Assembly: GCA_000724175.1 (NCBI GenBank)
Contig: JPGV01000012.1
Span: 62,001 to 126,000, forward strand
DNA length: 64,000 nt
Source of the DNA: [Candidatus Thermochlorobacteriaceae] bacterium GBChlB
GTDB lineage: Bacteria; Bacteroidota; Chlorobiia; Chlorobiales; Thermochlorobacteraceae
Direction of reading: 5' to 3'
In this document: positions 18,201 to 26,915 of the stretch, in pieces
Numbering within the stretch: the first letter of the stretch is position 1
Layout of the letters: each line of letters opens with the position of its first letter
The notes under the pieces: generated by a model
What the model saw: the letters and a program-made list of their open reading frames with translations, nothing else
Told to the model about the DNA's origin: nothing
Databases searched by the model: none
Program-made: the position numbers and the translations under genes

Positions 18201-18326
18201 GTAAAAACCTTCAATGTTGGTTTATCACACTTTCAAAATTTGGCTTTGCCTTTCATCCACTCAAATTTAACATTTGTGTAATGCTGCCCGCATACTATTT
18301 CTTTCGCAACCAAACTGGGAGGTAAG

Positions 18327-19001
18327 ATGATTCGCCTGTTGTTTCTTTCGCTTTGCATACTGTTCTGCTCTGTCCGTGCCGACGCCCAATACAACTGGGT
18401 CAATTCAATGGTCTCGATTTCCTCCACTGTCAATCGGGATTTGGGCGATGTGCTTCGAACCAAAAAATTGGTCGATGACGTCGATGCCTTAAAGAACCGA
18501 CAAAAAGGTGCGCCCACCCCGCCTGCGCTTTCTGCGCCCGCAAAGGTCAATTACGCCGCAACCGATTTCAAGCCGACGGGTTCGCGATTGATGCTTGAAC
18601 AATTTGCCGCCGTCGCTGCTGAAGCGGAACGCCCACGACTTCGTCAGGCGCTGCGCGACGTGCTTGTGAGCTACGAAAAAGAAGTGCGTAAAAACAACTT
18701 GGCTTACGCACTGGCATTTTTCATCGGCGGAAACTTGCAAATCATCGGTGAAACTGAAATTCCAGACGACGCATCGGAAGCCTTAGCGGCAGATTGCCAT
18801 AACGCCTTGCTTGAGATGGACGCGCTCAAAACCATGTCTGCAAAGGATAAACAACAGCTCTACGAAACACTGATTTTAACAACAGGCATGGCGGCGGCAC
18901 TGTATTATCAAGCCATTGAGTCGCACGACGACGCTCTGAAAAAGCAGGCACAAGCCATGGCGCGAGAGTCGCTCGAACAGTTTGGCTTTAAATTTAACTA
19001 A
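18327..19001 (+). CDS. Exported protein, resembles DUF6683
   Basis: 224 aa with a signal peptide (1-20, ending ADAQ). The mature protein carries FKPTGSRLMLEQFA, then helical segments LRDVLVSYEKEVRKNNLAYALAFF and DKQQLYETLILTTGMAAALYYQAI. The pattern reminds me of DUF6683, a family of unknown function; this is from memory and unsure. A good Shine-Dalgarno (GGGAGG) precedes the ATG. The T9SS Asp-box protein begins 12 bases after its stop, so the two are probably co-transcribed. Confidence 0.6.
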   Translation: MIRLLFLSLCILFCSVRADAQYNWVNSMVSISSTVNRDLGDVLRTKKLVDDVDALKNRQKGAPTPPALSAPAKVNYAATDFKPTGSRLMLEQFAAVAAEAERPRLRQALRDVLVSYEKEVRKNNLAYALAFFIGGNLQIIGETEIPDDASEALAADCHNALLEMDALKTMSAKDKQQLYETLILTTGMAAALYYQAIESHDDALKKQAQAMARESLEQFGFKFN

Positions 19002-19013
19002 TTGTTACAGCCG

Positions 19014-21140
19014 ATGAAACGCATTTCTCTTTGGTTACTGCTGCTTTTTTCTGCGCACTCGATTCATGCACAATGGACTGCATCGGGAGGACCCGTTCAA
19101 GGGGTGCAGGTCTGGGATATGACAAGTAGCGGCACAACTGTGTTTGCAGCAACCAATCTCGGCGCATTCGTCTCGACGAACAACGGGCAAACTTGGTCGG
19201 CAATCAACACTGGGCTGCCAAGTGATGTCAATCTGCGCTCGATTGTCGCCAATGGCAGCACGCTTTATGCAGGCGCACAAACTGGCACGGCTTTCACATC
19301 GACCAACGGCGGACAAAGCTGGACATCGGTCAGCACAGGCTTGCCCGCATCGGCGATTCGTGTTCTGTTCATCGGCAGCAACTTCTTGCTTGCAGGAACG
19401 GAGGCAGGCATTTTTCGCAGCACGAACAACGGACAAACTTGGACAGGAACGACGGGGCTTCCAACCGGAACACAAACCACTCGGCTCTACCAATTTGGCA
19501 CCGCGCTCTTAGCCGCAACAAACAACGGCATCTACGCCAGTTCTGACAATGGCGCGACTTGGGCAATACCTGCCACAGGCGGAAGCGGCATTGCATCCAA
19601 TAGCATCGGCAGCATTACGGGCGGCATCATTCAAATTGGCAGCGACCTCTTCACACACACCTCCAACGGATACTATCGCAGCGCAAACAACGGGCAGAGT
19701 TGGACAAGCGTTAGCACAACCGGCTTAAACGCCACCGCAGATGCGATCACACTTGTTGGGACAACCCCCATTGTTGGCACGCGTGGCGGCAGAACCGTCT
19801 TCACGCTTTCTGGCACAACATGGATTCCCGCGTCAGGCTTACCGGCCGACGGTGCGGTGTTATCACTCTTGGTGGTAGGGTCTCGTGTGTTTGCAGGCTT
19901 GAATGGGCACGGCATCTTTATCAGTGAAAATAACGGCAGCACCTTCAGGGAGTCAAATCAGGGGTTCCCGTCGCTGGCAGAAGTAACGGCTCTGACCACG
20001 GTGGGAGATGCGCTTTATGCGGCACTGGAAGGAATTGCCATCGGACGCAATTCGGGGGGCGTCTATGCAAGTTCAAACAACGGGGCAAGCTGGTCTCTCT
20101 TAGGCACATCGCCAAACACAAACGTCTTGACAGGACTGTTTTCCTTAGCGGTGCGCGGCCGAGTTATGCTGGCAGGAGATGGCGGCGGCGTTTGGCGCAG
20201 TGCTGACCTTGGTGAAACTTGGGCAAGGGCAAATACGGGCATTCCAGCCGTCGTCAATAATGATGACTTCAACGGCATGGTATTCGTTGGCGATAACCAT
20301 GTCGTGGCAGCGACCGGCAATGGGTTTCTCTTCAGCCGTGATGCGGGTCAGTCATGGAATGTGCCAGCCACAGGCAATCCCACTGCCAGCGCAAGGGCGT
20401 TGCTCGTGTTAGCCAATGGCAGAGTCTTGGGAGCAACCAGCAATGGAGTGTTTCGCAGCGCTGACACAGGCAGAACATGGACGGCTACAACGCTGACCCC
20501 GAGCACGTGGTCACTGATGGCAATAGGCAACCGCATTTTCGCGGGATTAGACCTTGGCGACGTGCGCACATCGACAGATGAAGGCGCAACATGGACTGGC
20601 GGTCGAATTCCCAATGTCTCTTCCACAGTAAGGGCGCTTGCCACCAGTGGCTCGGTGTTATTTGCCGCAGCAAGCGAAGGTGTGTTTGCCTCAACCAACA
20701 ACGGGAGCACTTGGACAAACGCTAGCACAGGACTGCCCACCATCACCCCGCTTGCCATGGTCGCCACAAACACAGCGCTATTTATTGGGGGACGAGGCAG
20801 CAGCGATAGAGGCATCGGCATATGGCAACGCCCGCTCATACAACTTTCGACGCGCGAAAGCCGTCCTGAACGCCCTACGGCATTTAGGCTCGAGCAAAAT
20901 TATCCAAATCCATTCAACCCGACAACGGTCATTGAGTATGAATTGCCGACCAGCAGTCAAGTCAGCTTAAAAATCTTTGATGTGTTAGGTCGGGAAGTGG
21001 CGGCGTTGGTTAATGCGCGTCAAGAGGCTGGACGATATGCCGCATCATTCAACGCACTGGGCTTGACCAGCGGAATGTATTTCTACCAACTGCAAGCAGG
21101 CAGTTTTGTGCAAACAAAAAAAATGCTGCTGGTAAAGTGA
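19014..21140 (+). CDS. Secreted Asp-box (BNR/YCF48-like) protein with T9SS signal
   Basis: 708 aa from the ATG at 19014, which starts the signal peptide MKRISLWLLLLFSAHSIHAQ (a TTG at 19002 is possible). About twelve Asp-box motifs of the S-x-D/N-x-G-x-T/S-W type are spaced along the protein (e.g. STNNGQTWSA, SSDNGATWAI, SADLGETWAR, SRDAGQSWNV). This predicts two or more beta-propellers of sialidase/VPS10-like fold, but no sialidase catalytic residues were recognised. The final ~85 residues start RLEQNYPNPFNPTT and end KKMLLVK, a type A sorting domain of the type IX secretion system. The protein should therefore be released or anchored at the cell surface. Probably an adhesion or polysaccharide-interacting protein. 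Confidence 0.88.
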   Translation: MKRISLWLLLLFSAHSIHAQWTASGGPVQGVQVWDMTSSGTTVFAATNLGAFVSTNNGQTWSAINTGLPSDVNLRSIVANGSTLYAGAQTGTAFTSTNGGQSWTSVSTGLPASAIRVLFIGSNFLLAGTEAGIFRSTNNGQTWTGTTGLPTGTQTTRLYQFGTALLAATNNGIYASSDNGATWAIPATGGSGIASNSIGSITGGIIQIGSDLFTHTSNGYYRSANNGQSWTSVSTTGLNATADAITLVGTTPIVGTRGGRTVFTLSGTTWIPASGLPADGAVLSLLVVGSRVFAGLNGHGIFISENNGSTFRESNQGFPSLAEVTALTTVGDALYAALEGIAIGRNSGGVYASSNNGASWSLLGTSPNTNVLTGLFSLAVRGRVMLAGDGGGVWRSADLGETWARANTGIPAVVNNDDFNGMVFVGDNHVVAATGNGFLFSRDAGQSWNVPATGNPTASARALLVLANGRVLGATSNGVFRSADTGRTWTATTLTPSTWSLMAIGNRIFAGLDLGDVRTSTDEGATWTGGRIPNVSSTVRALATSGSVLFAAASEGVFASTNNGSTWTNASTGLPTITPLAMVATNTALFIGGRGSSDRGIGIWQRPLIQLSTRESRPERPTAFRLEQNYPNPFNPTTVIEYELPTSSQVSLKIFDVLGREVAALVNARQEAGRYAASFNALGLTSGMYFYQLQAGSFVQTKKMLLVK

Positions 21141-21289
21141 TAGCACCCTCAAGAGGCGACTATCGTGGGATAACATTTGCGTATTAGATCTCTTGAAGAA
21201 TATAAGTTTTGTTCGTCTTTCTTATCGTCGCGCAACGGCTGCCACGACGAGACAATTCAAGCGCAGCCGATACTAAACCCAACTCAACT

Positions 21290-21832
21290 ATGTTCAAAAG
21301 ACCACATTTGTTTATCGCGGCTCTCTTTCTCTTGCTTGCCACTTCGGCGCAGGCGCAAACGCCGCAGTTCGCTGTCGATAAAGGCGTCTTCCAAATCGGC
21401 GCAACAACGAACCTAACGCTCGCCATTCAAACCGTGAGCGGTTCATCGTCGACGAACTTTACCATTGCGCCAACCGCCGGATACTTCGTCATTCCGAACC
21501 TTGTCATCGGCGGCACGATTTCGTTAGATGTGCGTTCTCGGTCTGCTGAAAGTTCATCAAGCACAGCCACCACCTTTGGCATCGGACCTTATGGCGCGTA
21601 TTATTTTGGCGATAAATCCACATCGCTCTATCCGCTGATTGGCGCAGCGTTTTTATTTCAAACCAGCGACGGCAGCAACGCTATAGACATTGATTTTTTT
21701 GGCGGCATCAATTATATGGTCGCTAAAAACATCGGGTTAAGCGGCGTGGCGTTCATCACGATTGGACCGCGCGAGGGCGCAACGTTTTTAACGTTTGGAT
21801 TGCGCGGCGGCATTTCGGCGTTTGTATGGTAA
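21290..21832 (+). CDS. Small outer-membrane beta-barrel protein
   Basis: 180 aa from the ATG at 21290, with a signal peptide ending AQAQ. Alternating hydrophobic strands (TNLTLAIQTVSG, YFVIPNLVIGGTISLDV, GIGPYGAYYFG, GISAFVW) and a terminal aromatic residue (Trp) indicate an eight-stranded OmpA/OmpX-like barrel of the porin-family-protein type. Function unknown. A hairpin terminator follows. Confidence 0.7.
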   Translation: MFKRPHLFIAALFLLLATSAQAQTPQFAVDKGVFQIGATTNLTLAIQTVSGSSSTNFTIAPTAGYFVIPNLVIGGTISLDVRSRSAESSSSTATTFGIGPYGAYYFGDKSTSLYPLIGAAFLFQTSDGSNAIDIDFFGGINYMVAKNIGLSGVAFITIGPREGATFLTFGLRGGISAFVW

Positions 21833-21858
21833 AGCGCACAGCTATCGTCTAAAAGTGA

Positions 21859-21892
21859 AAGCGTCTCATATGTCGGGACGCTTTTTTGTTTT
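21859..21892 (+). terminator. Intrinsic terminator after beta-barrel gene
   Basis: AGCGTCTC, 7-base loop, GGGACGCT (8 bp with one G-T pair) followed by TTTTTGTTTT, 26 bases after the stop codon. Confidence 0.75.
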
Positions 21893-21960
21893 GTCACTCT
21901 GAACGGAGCGTAGTGCCGTGAAGCATCCAAGCAGAAATAGCAGACGCATTCCGCCCGTCG
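21893..21960. repeat. Possible dispersed intergenic repeat
   Basis: GTCACTCTGAACGGAGCG followed by a GAAGCATCC segment resembles the dispersed 'GTCATTCTGAGCGAAGCGAAG' type elements found between genes in many genomes. Only one copy occurs in this window, so its repeat status is from memory and needs a genome-wide search. Confidence 0.35.
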
Positions 21961-22015
21961 CTTGGGCTGACGCGGTCATTTGAGTTTATCACGCTCTTCT
22001 GGCGTTGTAGGACGG

Positions 22016-22045
22016 AAAAAGCCGCGGCTTTCTCCGCGGCTTTTT
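22016..22045 (-). terminator. Symmetric terminator after cold-shock gene
   Basis: AAAAAGCCGCGG...CCGCGGCTTTTT: a 7-bp GC stem with A/T flanks on both sides. It can act in both directions; on the minus strand it lies 41 bases past the cold-shock gene stop. Confidence 0.8.
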
Positions 22046-22085
22046 CAAGCTCATTTCCATGCACTTCTTTTTAGAACGCCTTAGG

Positions 22086-22349
22086 CTACTTGAAGTCGTA
22101 ACTGCCGCCTGAGTTGTTGGTATTTTCATTTGAAAGCGGCGTCAATTGTTTGACGTTCTGCGCCTGTAAGCCTTTGTTGGTCGAGACCAGCTCGAACTCG
22201 ACCGGTGCGCCTTGGTCAAGCAATTTGTATTTGCGCTCTGAACTAATCGCCGAATAATGCACGAAAATATCTTCTCCGCCGTTGGGATTGACGATAAAGC
22301 CGTATCCCTTTTTGCCGTCAAACCACTTGACATTGCTTCGATTTGCCAT
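22086..22349 (-). CDS. cspA: Cold-shock domain protein
   Basis: 87 aa RNA/ssDNA-binding protein with one cold-shock domain (residues 4-68): RNP1 KGYGFIV and RNP2 DIFVHYSAI are intact. A ~20-residue Asn/Ser/Gly-rich tail follows, typical of FCB-group CSPs. The ATG at 22349 has an AAGGAGG Shine-Dalgarno 10 bases upstream; the in-frame GTG at 22358 directly abuts it and is unlikely. A ~115-base leader is predicted (promoter at 22470-22498), as in cold-inducible csp genes whose leaders act as thermosensors. Confidence 0.93.
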   Translation of the reverse strand: MANRSNVKWFDGKKGYGFIVNPNGGEDIFVHYSAISSERKYKLLDQGAPVEFELVSTNKGLQAQNVKQLTPLSNENTNNSGGSYDFK

Positions 22350-22469
22350 TTTGATCACTCCTCCTTAGGAATTTAAAACCCCCTGCCTCTAAACATGAGG
22401 AGTTAAGCTACAGGGTTAACTACGCTCCTTTTTCATTTTACTTCTGTTGAACTTCTCCTTTTCGGTGGC

Positions 22470-22498
22470 AATATAGACGCACCTTGTTTGCACCGCAA
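22470..22498 (-). promoter_or_regulatory. Candidate csp promoter
   Basis: On the minus strand TTGCGG (22493-22498), 17 bases, TATATT (22470-22475). This gives a sigma-70-like box set about 120 bases before the cold-shock ATG. It does not match the TAnnTTTG form seen elsewhere in the window, so confidence is low. Confidence 0.35.
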
Positions 22499-22589
22499 CG
22501 AGATTGCATGGAATAATCGGGTGTTGCACGGTCGATGTAGCCGATTTGGGACGGACGTTTTGAAAAGACCCACGTGATGGGGAAAACAC

Positions 22590-22629
22590 GCGCATCAAGA
22601 CATTTTATGGCAAAAACTCCTTGATGCGC
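22590..22629 (-). terminator. Inverted repeat after FadL-like gene
   Basis: GCGCATCAAG / CTTGATGCGC, a perfect 10-bp inverted repeat with a 20-base loop, starting 29 bases beyond the FadL-type stop codon. On the minus strand it is followed by GTGTTTTCCCC, a weak T stretch. Probably a terminator of the upstream gene; an operator for csp is an alternative. Confidence 0.45.
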
Positions 22630-22657
22630 TGAAAATAATTATCGAGATTTTTTCAAC

Positions 22658-24133
22658 TCAGAATCGAAAACTTGCGGTCAAGACCAAGTTGTTGTTTCGA
22701 ATGCTCTCGGTGATAATTGGAGACGCGCCGTATAAGCGGTTCTCAAAGAGTTGATTTGTCATCAAGTATGCGACATCAATCGAGAGCGTTTGTTGGAGCA
22801 AAACACCTGCGCCGAGACTCAATGTGCGCCGCGCGTCGTCGAAATTGGTTGCTTGAGACGGGTTCGAGAGTTTGTTTCTAAACGGCGACTGCAGAATACT
22901 GTATCCTGCACGCAGACGCACAGGCAGCGTCGGCAGGCGCAGTTCCGCGCCAACGGCAGCACCAAAGGCTTGTGTTAGGTCGGCAGTGATGCGACGATTG
23001 ACGTCGCTAAGTGCGTTACCGTCGGCAGAGTAGGATAGCTGCGTCCAATCGCGGTAAGAGGCTTCGGCGGAAATGGTCAAAAAGGATTCCTCGAGCGTAA
23101 TGCCTGCACTGAAAACAACAGGCGTCTGCAAGTTGTAGCTGAAGTCGCCGTCGAAAGCATTGCTGAAACTGGTTTGCGTCGTGCCTTGTGGTGGGCGTTT
23201 ATACGTTGTTTGCAACCGAGTTGAATAGGTGTCTCTCAGGTTCAACAGCGTTGGCGTCTCGACCGTAATGCCCAATCGAATGTTGTCGCTTGCGCGGTAG
23301 AGCAATCCAAATTTGGCGTTCCAGCCGTTGGTTTCCGTCAGAATGTCGTCCGTGAGGCTCAGTGAGCTGAACTCCGTGTAGATATTATTCACGTCGCGCT
23401 CGGCAAGCGTGCGGTTGTAGGTGTAGCGCGAGTTGGTAAAATTTACGGTTGCGCCGAGGAAAAGCGCGGGCGCGACTTCAATTGACCCTGCGATGGAAAA
23501 CGCATTGCCGCCGCCGTCTTCCAAGAGCCGAGATGTTTGCTGCACCTGTCCGCGATTGACGAGCGGATTGACGTAGCGTCCGCCTTGGTCGCTCACTAAA
23601 AATTGGTTGAACGCCAATGCCGCCGCATCGTTGAGAATGATTCTGCCACTATTGTCAAAACTTGGCGTGAAGGACGATAAGAACCAATCGCTGACGCTGC
23701 CGTTTTGGTTGAACGCGTTGACTTCCTGCGTTGCTCTGAAACTTCTCAGACGGTTGTATCCCAACGCCAACGTAAAACTGCCCCGATAGGTCGGAAACGG
23801 AATCACCAAGCCCGCGCTATTGAGCGCGTTGCCTGTGATGTTTGCGCTCGTGGTTGGGTTGATGTAAGACGCATCGGCTCGATATTGGTTAAAATCGAAT
23901 CCGAGGTTCGCCTCGAAGCGTTTGATTTGCCCCAATCCTGCCGGATTAAAAAACATTGCAGAGTAATCGTCAGCGATGGCCGTGTAGGCAGACCCCATCC
24001 CCAACGCCCGCGCCCCAACGCCGAAACTCGGCTGACTTTGACGCAGCGCGTCTAATTCATTTTGCGCGTCAGCCGCCGCACTTATGAGCAGGAAAGCAGC
24101 GAGTATCCATATTTTTTTCATCGTCGTCTTCAA
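22658..24133 (-). CDS. OmpP1/FadL-family outer-membrane protein
   Basis: 491 aa with signal peptide (ending ADAQ). The FadL hallmark lies near the mature N terminus: FGVGARALGMGSAYTAIADDYSAMFFNPAGLGQI. The remainder is alternating beta-strands ending LVLTASFRF with a C-terminal Phe for Bam insertion. FadL homologues import hydrophobic substrates (fatty acids, aromatics). PorV of T9SS is in the same superfamily, so a T9SS shuttle role is an alternative. It is monocistronic. Confidence 0.85.
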   Translation of the reverse strand: MKTTMKKIWILAAFLLISAAADAQNELDALRQSQPSFGVGARALGMGSAYTAIADDYSAMFFNPAGLGQIKRFEANLGFDFNQYRADASYINPTTSANITGNALNSAGLVIPFPTYRGSFTLALGYNRLRSFRATQEVNAFNQNGSVSDWFLSSFTPSFDNSGRIILNDAAALAFNQFLVSDQGGRYVNPLVNRGQVQQTSRLLEDGGGNAFSIAGSIEVAPALFLGATVNFTNSRYTYNRTLAERDVNNIYTEFSSLSLTDDILTETNGWNAKFGLLYRASDNIRLGITVETPTLLNLRDTYSTRLQTTYKRPPQGTTQTSFSNAFDGDFSYNLQTPVVFSAGITLEESFLTISAEASYRDWTQLSYSADGNALSDVNRRITADLTQAFGAAVGAELRLPTLPVRLRAGYSILQSPFRNKLSNPSQATNFDDARRTLSLGAGVLLQQTLSIDVAYLMTNQLFENRLYGASPIITESIRNNNLVLTASFRF

Positions 24134-24230
24134 AGGTAAAATGTTTTGTTAAGAAATTCATCAACAACGCTGATACGAAAAGTGATTAAGAACGAGTGAG
24201 TTTGATAGATTCAAAACAATGATTATTTCG

Positions 24231-24298
24231 GCGCAAGCTGGAATCCATTGTAAAATCAAGCAATTTCAAGGACGGATTCCGACTTTCGTCGGAATGAC
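24231..24298. repeat. REP-like hairpin element
   Basis: GCTGGAATCC, about 35 bases, then GGATTCCGACTTTCGTCGGA: an inner perfect hairpin TTCCGAC-TTTC-GTCGGAA nested in an outer GGAATCC/GGATTCC repeat. This matches the shape of widespread REP-type palindromes. It lies 3' to the heme lipoprotein gene in the 230-base gap. Copy number cannot be judged from one window. Confidence 0.5.
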
Positions 24299-24363
24299 AA
24301 GAATGCCATCGCTCTTAAATTTTATTGGTATCAGACCGTCTCGGTTTATTACCATGAGGTTCT

Positions 24364-24996
24364 TTATCGCACGCGACCAGAGCCGCGCTTTTCTTCTTTT
24401 GGCTCCGATGAACTTTGCCGACCGCTCGATTCCGACGCCGACCCTGTTTTTGTTTCCGATGATGTTCGTGAGCCGTTCTGTGCGCCCGATGTTCCCGATG
24501 AACTTTCGGCGCTTGCTCGTCGGGAAATCTGACGCAGTGGCGTGCCTATTCCGCTCGTCGGTTGCGCTGCGTTTGGCGCAATTGGCAATGGCGCGGGACG
24601 CCCAACAACACCTGCGCCGACAGCGATTCCATCGAACCACCAAGGCGCATAGTAGTAATATCCGAACTCCGAATTGAGGTAATTGTTTAAGCCGCGAAGG
24701 TCGGGTTCATCTTCCCGCGCTTTGAGCAAATTGATTTTATCGAGGCTTGTTTTATCCATGCGGCGCGCATTGACGCCGTTGGCGTAGAGCGCGTATTTGC
24801 TCGCGTGATTGTCGTGGCAACTTTTACAGTCCGACGCCAACTCGACTTCGGCGTGAAGGTATTTCCCGATTCGCTCGTCATACACTTCCACGTCGGGGTG
24901 CGAAAAAACCGTGTAGGTCATACAGCCGCTTGCCGTCGCCAGCAATGCTGCGCTGGTTATCAACAACCCGACTTTTAGACGTTCAGCGATGTTCAT
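24364..24996 (-). CDS. Lipoprotein with a CxxCH heme c motif
   Basis: 210 aa. The lipobox is TASGC (Cys25). One heme c attachment motif, CKSCH, follows at about residues 57-61 with a following HASKYALY. An aromatic patch FGYYYYAPWWFDG lies at about 110-122. The last ~55 residues are Ser/Gly/Glu/Lys low-complexity ending GSGRVR. A single covalently bound heme on an envelope lipoprotein is expected if cytochrome c maturation genes are present; none is in the window. It is 15 bases downstream of another lipoprotein with a similar Ser-rich tail, so they form one operon. No family recognised. The CxxCH could be chance, but its context (DCKSCHDNH) looks like a true cytochrome. Confidence 0.7.
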   Translation of the reverse strand: MNIAERLKVGLLITSAALLATASGCMTYTVFSHPDVEVYDERIGKYLHAEVELASDCKSCHDNHASKYALYANGVNARRMDKTSLDKINLLKAREDEPDLRGLNNYLNSEFGYYYYAPWWFDGIAVGAGVVGRPAPLPIAPNAAQPTSGIGTPLRQISRRASAESSSGTSGAQNGSRTSSETKTGSASESSGRQSSSEPKEEKRGSGRVR

Positions 24997-25011
24997 ATCG
25001 TCAGTGTCGGA

Positions 25012-25911
25012 TTAACGACTGCGACCGCTTGAACTTCTCGTTCCAGACGACCCGCCGCTCGATGATGAACCGCTCGACGAGCCTGAATACGACCCACCAG
25101 AGTATGAGCCACCCGACGAAGACCGTCCAACGGATTCAGACGACGAGCGTCGATAGGAACCTTCGTTGTAGCCGCTCGATGACGAACTGGAACGATACGG
25201 CTGTGCGCGATAATATCCGTCGCCGTATTGATTGCCGCTTCGAGAATAGGATTGCCTGAGTTGGGTTTGTTTGGATTGCGATTGAATCGTCGCGCTGCGC
25301 ATCGCTTCCGACGACAGGCGCGTTCCCGTCAGCGCGCTGCCCGCGCTGGGTTGGTTCGGATAGAGCGTTCCTGCGGGCAACATCGTTTGAGCGTCTCCTC
25401 TCATACGACCAGAAGCGCGCGCGCCGAAGCGGTCATTCCTGTCGTAAGCAGGCAGAGCTGCAATCGGCTGATTCCAGCCCCAGCCGCCGTTCCAATACGG
25501 ATTCCAGCCGCCGTTCCAGCCCCAACCGCCGCCGTAGTAAGCCGCATAGGGATTCCACCAACCGCTGCCCCAGAACGGGTCAAAGGCGTTCCACGCCCAG
25601 CGATTCCAGTAAAGAGAGCTTCCCCAACCCCAGAACGGCGAGAAGAACGGGTCGGCAAAGGCGTTGAATCCGGCGTTAAATCCCCAAGGCGTTATGCCCA
25701 TGCCCCAATGGGTCGGGAAATGCTGTGAAACGCCGTAGTGGTCGCGAATGATGACGGAGACATCGCCCATCGTTGAATCGTGGTCGACGATTTCTACCTC
25801 GTCGTTGTAGCCATAGCGCAGTGTATCAATTTCGGGAAGCATCAGTTGCGTGTAGCAACCTGAAAGGGAGAAGGCGCTTATTAGCAGCATCGGACACAGA
25901 AACTTTCTCAT
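25012..25911 (-). CDS. Trp/Gly/Tyr-rich lipoprotein with Ser-rich tail
   Basis: 299 aa. Lipobox LSGC (Cys19). Residues about 65-150 contain 16 Trp, with many Gly, Asn, Tyr and Phe, in repeats such as GGWGWNGGW and NPYWNGGWGW. The final ~90 residues are Ser/Gly/Tyr/Arg low complexity (SGGSYSGGSYSG). Low-complexity aromatic lipoproteins of this style occur in Bacteroidota, but I know of no function. It is the first gene of the pair with the heme-motif lipoprotein. Surface location and a structural or electron-conducting role are speculative. Confidence 0.65.
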   Translation of the reverse strand: MRKFLCPMLLISAFSLSGCYTQLMLPEIDTLRYGYNDEVEIVDHDSTMGDVSVIIRDHYGVSQHFPTHWGMGITPWGFNAGFNAFADPFFSPFWGWGSSLYWNRWAWNAFDPFWGSGWWNPYAAYYGGGWGWNGGWNPYWNGGWGWNQPIAALPAYDRNDRFGARASGRMRGDAQTMLPAGTLYPNQPSAGSALTGTRLSSEAMRSATIQSQSKQTQLRQSYSRSGNQYGDGYYRAQPYRSSSSSSGYNEGSYRRSSSESVGRSSSGGSYSGGSYSGSSSGSSSSGGSSGTRSSSGRSR

Positions 25912-26014
25912 ATCGCACCTCTTTGGTTACTGGGTTTGAATTTAAAATGTGCTTTTCAATACTACTCAATAGAAGATACAAAAGTTTCGTTTCCGACTTG
26001 CTTTTCTTCGCCAC

Positions 26015-26905
26015 TCAAAATGCTGCATTTTCTTCAACCAGTCGAACAGCGTAGCGTGTGCGAATAGGCTCGTTCTGCGCGTTGGTGAACGATTCTATTT
26101 CGGCAGCCGTGAGCGATAGCGGACGCACGGCGTCGCTGGGATTAAGATTGACCAACATCGTTTTTGTATCCTCCGAAAGATGCCCAAATGATTGTCCAAA
26201 GGTAATATCGCGTTCGTCCACCCGCCGAAAATGAATGTTTCCGTCTAATCCAACGGTTATCGTTTCCTCCATATTTTTGGATTTACGCGAATAGATGCGA
26301 GGGGCAAACTGCGTGTCATCGGCGTAGACCAGCGCATTGACGAACAGCGGAAAATCCAACTGCCGCACAGAGGAATCGGGCGCGTTGACGACAGCCTGTT
26401 TTTGAAGGTCAATAAAGTCTGTGAGCAGTTTCACATCGGCTTCGGAGACGTCTTTTGGTGAGAGCCATAAAACTCTGCCCGACCCGACGGCAAGCAAATT
26501 CACCATCTCTATCACATCGTTCATATTTTTTGGCGGCGCGGTGTTTTCTGGCAGGGTCTGGAATCGATGAATGGAGATGACTTTTTCCAAATCTTCGGGG
26601 TGGACGGGGACAACGCCGTGTGGCGTTACACGACTGTTCTTTTCGAGCGCGTCTCCCGAACTCCACACGCTTCGTCCGTTGAGCCAGAGCACGTATTGCG
26701 AGCGCGTAAAGCCAATGTCTTGCTTTTCGAGTTTTTCAAATTTGATAGTTGCGCCACGAAATGTGGTGTCGAGCAGGCTTTGTCGCTTCGGGGCGGCAAA
26801 GTCGAGCGCAAGCGACGAAAAGAACACCGCGCCGCCGACAAACAGAAAAAACCCAACGATTAACGCCGCAAGCACGAGCAGAATAATCACAGCAATTTTC
26901 ATCAT
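26015..26905 (-). CDS. Membrane-anchored protein, unknown
   Basis: 296 aa from the ATG at 26905 (the next codon is also ATG), which leaves 10 bases after the upstream gene; the longer frame overlaps it. One N-terminal membrane anchor (about residues 2-30, IAVIILLVLAALIVGFFLFVGGAVFF), then a soluble periplasmic domain with FEKLEKQDIGFTRSQYVLWL. Secretion without cleavage is likely. No family recognised. Confidence 0.55.
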   Translation of the reverse strand: MMKIAVIILLVLAALIVGFFLFVGGAVFFSSLALDFAAPKRQSLLDTTFRGATIKFEKLEKQDIGFTRSQYVLWLNGRSVWSSGDALEKNSRVTPHGVVPVHPEDLEKVISIHRFQTLPENTAPPKNMNDVIEMVNLLAVGSGRVLWLSPKDVSEADVKLLTDFIDLQKQAVVNAPDSSVRQLDFPLFVNALVYADDTQFAPRIYSRKSKNMEETITVGLDGNIHFRRVDERDITFGQSFGHLSEDTKTMLVNLNPSDAVRPLSLTAAEIESFTNAQNEPIRTRYAVRLVEENAAF

Positions 26906-26915
26906 GTCGAGCTCA

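Larger units (their letters stand above)
22350..22657. other. Intergenic region upstream of cold-shock gene
   Basis: 308 bases between the cold-shock gene and the FadL-type gene, both on the minus strand. It holds a candidate promoter (22470-22498) and a perfect 10-bp inverted repeat (22590-22629). No credible protein gene: a 60-codon minus-strand frame (22416-22598) starts without a ribosome site and has unnatural composition. Confidence 0.6.
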
